Source: Micrasema longulum (Eukaryota; Arthropoda; Insecta; Trichoptera; Brachycentridae). From it: a stretch of DNA of 64,000 bases. Position 1 is the stretch's first letter; each line of letters starts with the position of its first letter. The translations under genes were made by a program, and so were the position numbers. Below are positions 60,601-64,000 of the stretch, in pieces. Under the pieces are notes generated by a model. That model worked only from the letters and a program-made list of their open reading frames with translations, did not search any database and was not told where the DNA came from. The DNA lies in assembly GCA_022494885.1 (NCBI GenBank), contig JAGVSM010001697.1:186001-250000 (forward strand), read 5' to 3'.

Positions 60601-62678
60601 CCTACTACTTTGACACAAGTTTCTTTAATGTAATTTTTTTCTTGTTATAATATGTACGCCTTGAATTTTAGTGTGTTATGGACATGTTATTTTCAAATAA
60701 ATGAATTTAATTGAAGTAAAAAATATGAACGAAATGTGTGAAATGAGTGAAATGAGTGCCGTCTTTTTTTTAAATATATCTTTAAATAGACAACTGTATG
60801 TTTTAAAAAATATTTGAAATACTCTTTTTACCGAACAATTATTTAAAAATTCAAGAAAAAGAAGTCCATTTCCGTTTCCCTGTTAAACTGTACTGTAGCT
60901 CAATTTTATTAAAACAATAATCAATTTATTAAAAGCTTTTTTTCGGATTCATAAAAAACCAAGCAAGTTCAATTATTTTAATGATGTATCTACCTTGTGT
61001 ACAAAAGGAATTTCACGTCAGAAGATGCGGTAAATCTTGCCTCGGGATCAGTAGCGAGCCTGTCCACGATTTGGATTTTTCCATTGGCATCTTCAGCAAT
61101 GAAATATCTCATCCCCTCCCTGTATTCCGTGAAGAAGGGGTGGAGTTTGGCTGAAAATTAACATACCTATTTTATGGATACATGTGTTTTTATTTGTTGT
61201 TTTATTGTTCACTCGAACGGACCTATTGCATGGCAGCCCAGTATGAAATGATTACTTTACGCACAGAAGTTCCCAATCAAATTGCCAATGAGCTCACAGT
61301 AGTAAAAAAATCTGTTATCTCTTTTTCTAAAGACACGATGTTCAACGCTAGTCGCTTGTTTAACAATTTGGATCCTGGCTGCTCAGGTGCAAAAATTAAT
61401 ACAAAACAATCGGTAAAAAATGCAAAAAACTTTTTACATTTATCCGTCATTCAAAATTTGTGCATGTTTTGAGAAACCTGTCTAGGTTCAAATTTGTTGC
61501 AAAATAGGAAAACCATTTTTCAGAAGAGAATATGGAAGCCAAGGCATTTACAAGGCTTATGACTTGTAATTAGCTGGTTTAAGTAGCCACTTTACATTCA
61601 CCATTCACCAATCTGCCTATGTTTAAACATCTACATTTCCTCAACTCTTTCATCTGTCGACTTTTGTTAAAATAAAAGAGGTGAAACGTTTTTCATGTAG
61701 GAGAGATTCATCCGGCTTGAATTTTTTACCTCCGGCTTGTTTTTTTTTAATTTTCGATGGCTTGAGAAAATATGGATGTTTAAACACATGCAGAATGGTG
61801 AATATTACACATGGTGTAAAGTGGCTACTTAAAACAGCCAACAACAGATCGTAAGCCTTGTAAATGCCTAGACTTCCATATCCCTTCTCAAAAATATTTT
61901 CTCTCTCTGTTAAAATAAATTTACCTAAAATCGTCAAAATTTTTTTTCCTCTGTTGCAACAAATTGAGATCTAAATAACTCCCTAGGGAGGAAATCCAAC
62001 CTGTCCACAAAAATTTGAACATACTCAAAGCATTCCTGTTCAGGTTTTTTAATCCTTATAGTACTATACTATACATATTGTTTGTATATACTCCATATAA
62101 AGTGACCAACATATTTTTATCAAAAAGAGCAAATCATCTTCAGAAGATTGGGTTGGAATAGTTATAATTTGATTGATTAATGTATTTTGTTATTGTATAA
62201 TTTCTTTAAAATATGTATGTATTTCAAGTAATTAATAATGTGTACAGTACGAGTATATTAATATTTCATACTCGTTTTTTTTATTTCTAAGCACTCTTTA
62301 TACCACATATATGTAAATGGCAGAAATGCCGTATATAAATAAATAAATAAATATATTGCTTAATTTATCCTTTTGTTTTCAACAAATGTTTATTGTTTAT
62401 ATTTACTGGTATACCAACGGGTATATTTATTTATAAAACAATATTAAAATAATGATAAATAAAATTAAGGGTAATACTTTTTTAATGATAGTGATTTTCT
62501 TTATTTTCGAATATTTTATTTTGCACATATACGAGTCGTGTCGTATTCATCAATCTCAATAATTGATATGCTTTTTAAGTATTTTTTAATTGTATAAACA
62601 ATCAATTTATTTTTAATATTTACCCGAAATGGAGGCCACTCCGACCAAAAGTAAAAGTACACTGCAAAATACTTTCAT
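54698..62678 (-). CDS. L5: secreted pancreatic-lipase-family enzyme, divergent member
   Basis: Exons in transcript order: 62624-62678, 60994-61150, 59935-60083, 57469-57714, 56572-56908 and 54698-54752; 332 residues. The signal peptide is MKVFCSVLLLLVGVASIS. HGW in exon 3; triad Ser180 (GHSLGGH), Asp205 (FDPAGP) and His267 (CSHGRS). The lid is the six residues between Cys258 and Cys265. The tail is TTANKPYYLG. Compared with L1-L4 its codons end in G or C more often, and it differs more in sequence (VPLVAAWEANLVDWL in exon 4), so it is neither a member of the L1/L3 nor of the L2/L4 pair. Exons 3 and 4 are separated by an intron carrying a young RTE insertion. Function: extracellular ester hydrolysis of lipids, phospholipase A1-like by loop length. 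The stronger codon bias could mean higher expression; that is inference. Confidence 0.9.
54925..55245 (+). pseudogene. 3' end of an I/R1-type non-LTR element (RNase H end and zinc finger)
   Basis: A 106-codon frame within L5 intron 5, antisense to L5: MRIGHCLVASHLSKIGV then CLCENDDETLDHLFFDCP, which is a Cys-x-Cys ... His-x4-Cys finger after an RNase H-like end, as in jockey/I/R1 elements. The upstream polymerase is missing. Confidence 0.75.
55250..56150. other. L5 intron 5, remainder
   Basis: Probably includes the 3'-UTR of the element above up to a poly-A/T-rich end near 55555; beyond that nothing recognised. Confidence 0.4.
56195..56290 (-). repeat. tRNA-derived SINE head
   Basis: Related to 3335-3430: AACTGGCGGGAAGTAAACCG, CAGTTGGCCGTTTAATTAAC and CTACGGCGC in the same order and orientation. 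Confidence 0.45.
58159..58170. repeat. Target-site duplication of the RTE insertion, left
   Basis: TTTGTGTCTGTT, repeated exactly at 59293-59304. Confidence 0.85.
58171..59292 (-). mobile_element. 5'-truncated RTE-type retrotransposon with intact frame
   Basis: On the minus strand the insert begins inside the polymerase (IIQKYNEYNMSLQLAF) and stays open for about 370 codons. Motif A is AFIDFEKVFDS, motif B is RQGDTISPKLF, and motif C is LRFADDIV. After the stop comes a TGATGATGATGA tail, typical of RTE elements. The endonuclease and first part of the polymerase are missing. The exact 12-bp target duplication and the lack of stops mark it as recent. It lies in intron 3 of L5, in the same orientation. 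Confidence 0.9.
58181..59263 (-). pseudogene. Reverse transcriptase, C-terminal 360 residues
   Basis: The frame from the first internal ATG. FADD at about residues 109-112 is the catalytic Asp pair; Asp9 or nearby in motif A (FIDFEK) supplies the third. Downstream are LTYGCETF and the thumb/end region RRVGRPQTRW-like (GRRSVGRPQTRWSDDIRR). As a fragment without endonuclease it cannot move by itself. Its first Met is unlikely to be a real start, since the frame enters from the truncation point. Confidence 0.85.
59305..59934. other. L5 intron 3 flanking the RTE insertion
   Basis: Unique AT-rich sequence; 59580-59620 is locally GC-richer (GGGACTTTTGGGCCCGTGGG). Nothing recognised. Confidence 0.45.
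60370..60700 (+). pseudogene. Non-LTR retrotransposon 3' scrap
   Basis: The frame IPKIMRSIGLYVPDNYQRQL continues to HRLFHIPINKTSLSM, the pattern of the last residues of jockey-like polymerase proteins, followed by a short 3'-UTR and TCAAATAAATGAATTT near 60690. It lies antisense in L5 intron 2. Confidence 0.5.
61490..62040. mobile_element. Rep-A MITE in L5 intron 1
   Basis: Has interior copies in both orientations (61545-61590 direct, 61790-61870 inverted) and an end piece, TCCCTAGGGAGGAAATCCAA then GAACATACTCAAAGCATTCC near 62030. The long inverted symmetry shows two interiors facing each other. Confidence 0.6.
62280..62355 (+). repeat. Retroposon 3' tail in L5 intron 1
   Basis: ATGGCAGAAATGCCGTATAT followed by AAATAAATAAATAAAT; resembles the other TAAA-tailed 3' ends. 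Confidence 0.5.
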
Positions 62679-62731
62679 TTTTAGGGTGTTGGTTAAACAC
62701 GAACTAATAAGGCCGCTAACTATTTTTTTAA

Positions 62732-62762
62732 TTTATAGAAATTAAAATGTTTAATCTTATCA
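62732..62762 (-). promoter_or_regulatory. L5 core promoter: GATA-type site and TATA box
   Basis: On the minus strand TGATAAG (62762-62756) precedes TATAAA (62737-62732), 54 bp upstream of the start codon. Confidence 0.5.
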
Positions 62763-62799
62763 AACACAAGACAGCAAATATCCGATAAATTGTTGTTTT

Positions 62800-64000
62800 A
62801 CGTCAACGAAATCTAGATATAAAAAATATTATTTGATTGTGGCTATTTTTGATTTGCCAAAAAGTGTTATCTTGATAGTGTCATAATATTATTATGGATG
62901 CGGATAACATTATTTAAATCTAACTGTTTCTATGTTGACCTTTTTGTTGTTCAATTAAAATTGTTTCAATTATTATTTTTTATTTGTTTTATCAATCAAT
63001 AATATTAAATTAAATACTTTAATTTTGAAACTTTAAAATAATCCTGGAGCTTTTTAAAATAATAAATTATTAAGTGCGAATCGTTAATTCAAAATTTGAA
63101 GTTTTTTATTCAGATTGATCTTGCAGTATAATGGATATGTTTTTTTTACTTGCGAACCTAATTTATATGAATATGATAGTAAAAATAGTCAAATAGTACT
63201 TGGTTTTTATTAAACTTTTATTTATAATTTTCACCTATGACCGAGTTCTTTCGTGACCAATATCGTCAACCTGGTCTCCATCATCAGAGAATTACCAGAT
63301 CCGCAAAGAAATGTCAGTAGAAAAACTTTTATCAAATTTATTAATAAAAATATCCTGAAGACTTTTTTTTTCTGATTTAATTAAATTATTTTTTATTATT
63401 TGGTGTTAAAATTTAAATGATATTAATATTTTTGAATGTGTTTTTATTAGCTTTTGTCTAATTAATATTTGACTGTTTACTAAATATTAACATGTTCTCT
63501 TGAATTTTACATTTCATAACAACACTAAAGTTATAACGAAAAAGATTATGACGAAAAGCAGAGTACAAAACGAAATAACCAGATTTGTTAATCAGAGTTT
63601 ATGCAAAATCCCCTACGACACAATTGCACCACACATCAACCACCGCAGCAGTACATTATCCCAACAAACGACGACAAACTTCAAGAATAATCATGAGAAA
63701 TAAAAAACAGACTCACCAGGGTAAAGTTGACGTTAAATTAATTAAAAGTACTTAAATATTGTAAACCAAGAAAACCCTTCAATACAATCATATTTGATCA
63801 CAAACTCATTAAATCTTATAAAAAAACATAATTTTGAAAACGCAAAAAAAACTCCTTTAAAACCCAAATACGATTAATTTTAAGAAATAACTAATCTGCT
63901 AAACACATGTTTTTTTTAAATTTGGAGAAATAAAACTTATACTTTGTTTTTTGATACACTCACTTTATTTTTACCAACTAGTTTCGGTAACCAACTGTTA
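62800..64000. other. Upstream region of L5 to window end
   Basis: AT-rich, no gene or repeat recognised. The 67-codon frame at 63500-63703 has no known motif. Confidence 0.5.

Noticed and set aside
61182..61472. 96-codon frame in L5 intron 1
   Set aside because: No recognisable motif, no partner exons, antisense in an intron, overlapping unannotated AT-rich sequence.

Overview
The window looks like insect nuclear DNA: AT-rich, full of transposon debris, with small exons separated by introns of up to several kilobases and ordinary GT-AG splice sites. A moth or butterfly is my best guess, from the style of the lipase genes and the repeat load; this is inference, and a beetle or another insect is not excluded.

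The host gene content is a cluster of five paralogous secreted lipases of the pancreatic-lipase (alpha/beta hydrolase) family, called L1 to L5 here in map order: L1 (+, 5710-14296), L2 (-, 18145-27249), L3 (+, 36129-43551), L4 (-, 45254-49099) and L5 (-, 54698-62678). I rebuilt each by hand from splice sites. All five have six coding exons with the same intron phases (1, 2, 1, 1, 2), encode 328-335 residues, begin with a signal peptide and keep the Ser-Asp-His triad. Exons 3, 4 and 6 are (nearly) constant in length. The Cys-flanked lid is only 5-6 residues and the beta9 loop is short, which in this family goes with phospholipase A1-like rather than triglyceride lipase activity. L1 and L3 resemble each other most, as do L2 and L4. 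Each + gene points at its - neighbour, so the cluster looks like a convergent pair duplicated as a block, plus L5. Four of the five promoters pair a TGATAA (GATA-type) site with a TATA box just upstream of the start codon.

Between and inside the genes lie mobile elements. The best is a complete 4.73-kb P-superfamily DNA transposon (30171-34901) with 31-bp terminal inverted repeats, an exact 8-bp target duplication, a THAP domain and a transposase separated by a one-base frameshift. It sits between the divergent promoters of L2 and L3. A 5'-truncated RTE-type retrotransposon with a 12-bp target duplication lies in an L5 intron. Other items are several families of inverted-repeat MITEs, tRNA-derived SINEs, fragments of at least four kinds of non-LTR retrotransposon, a decayed mariner-like transposase, a 230-bp AAT microsatellite and a degenerate minisatellite whose unit resembles a 5' splice site.

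I see no rRNA, functional tRNA, CRISPR array or bacterial-type operon. The stretches not listed are AT-rich DNA in which I recognise nothing.
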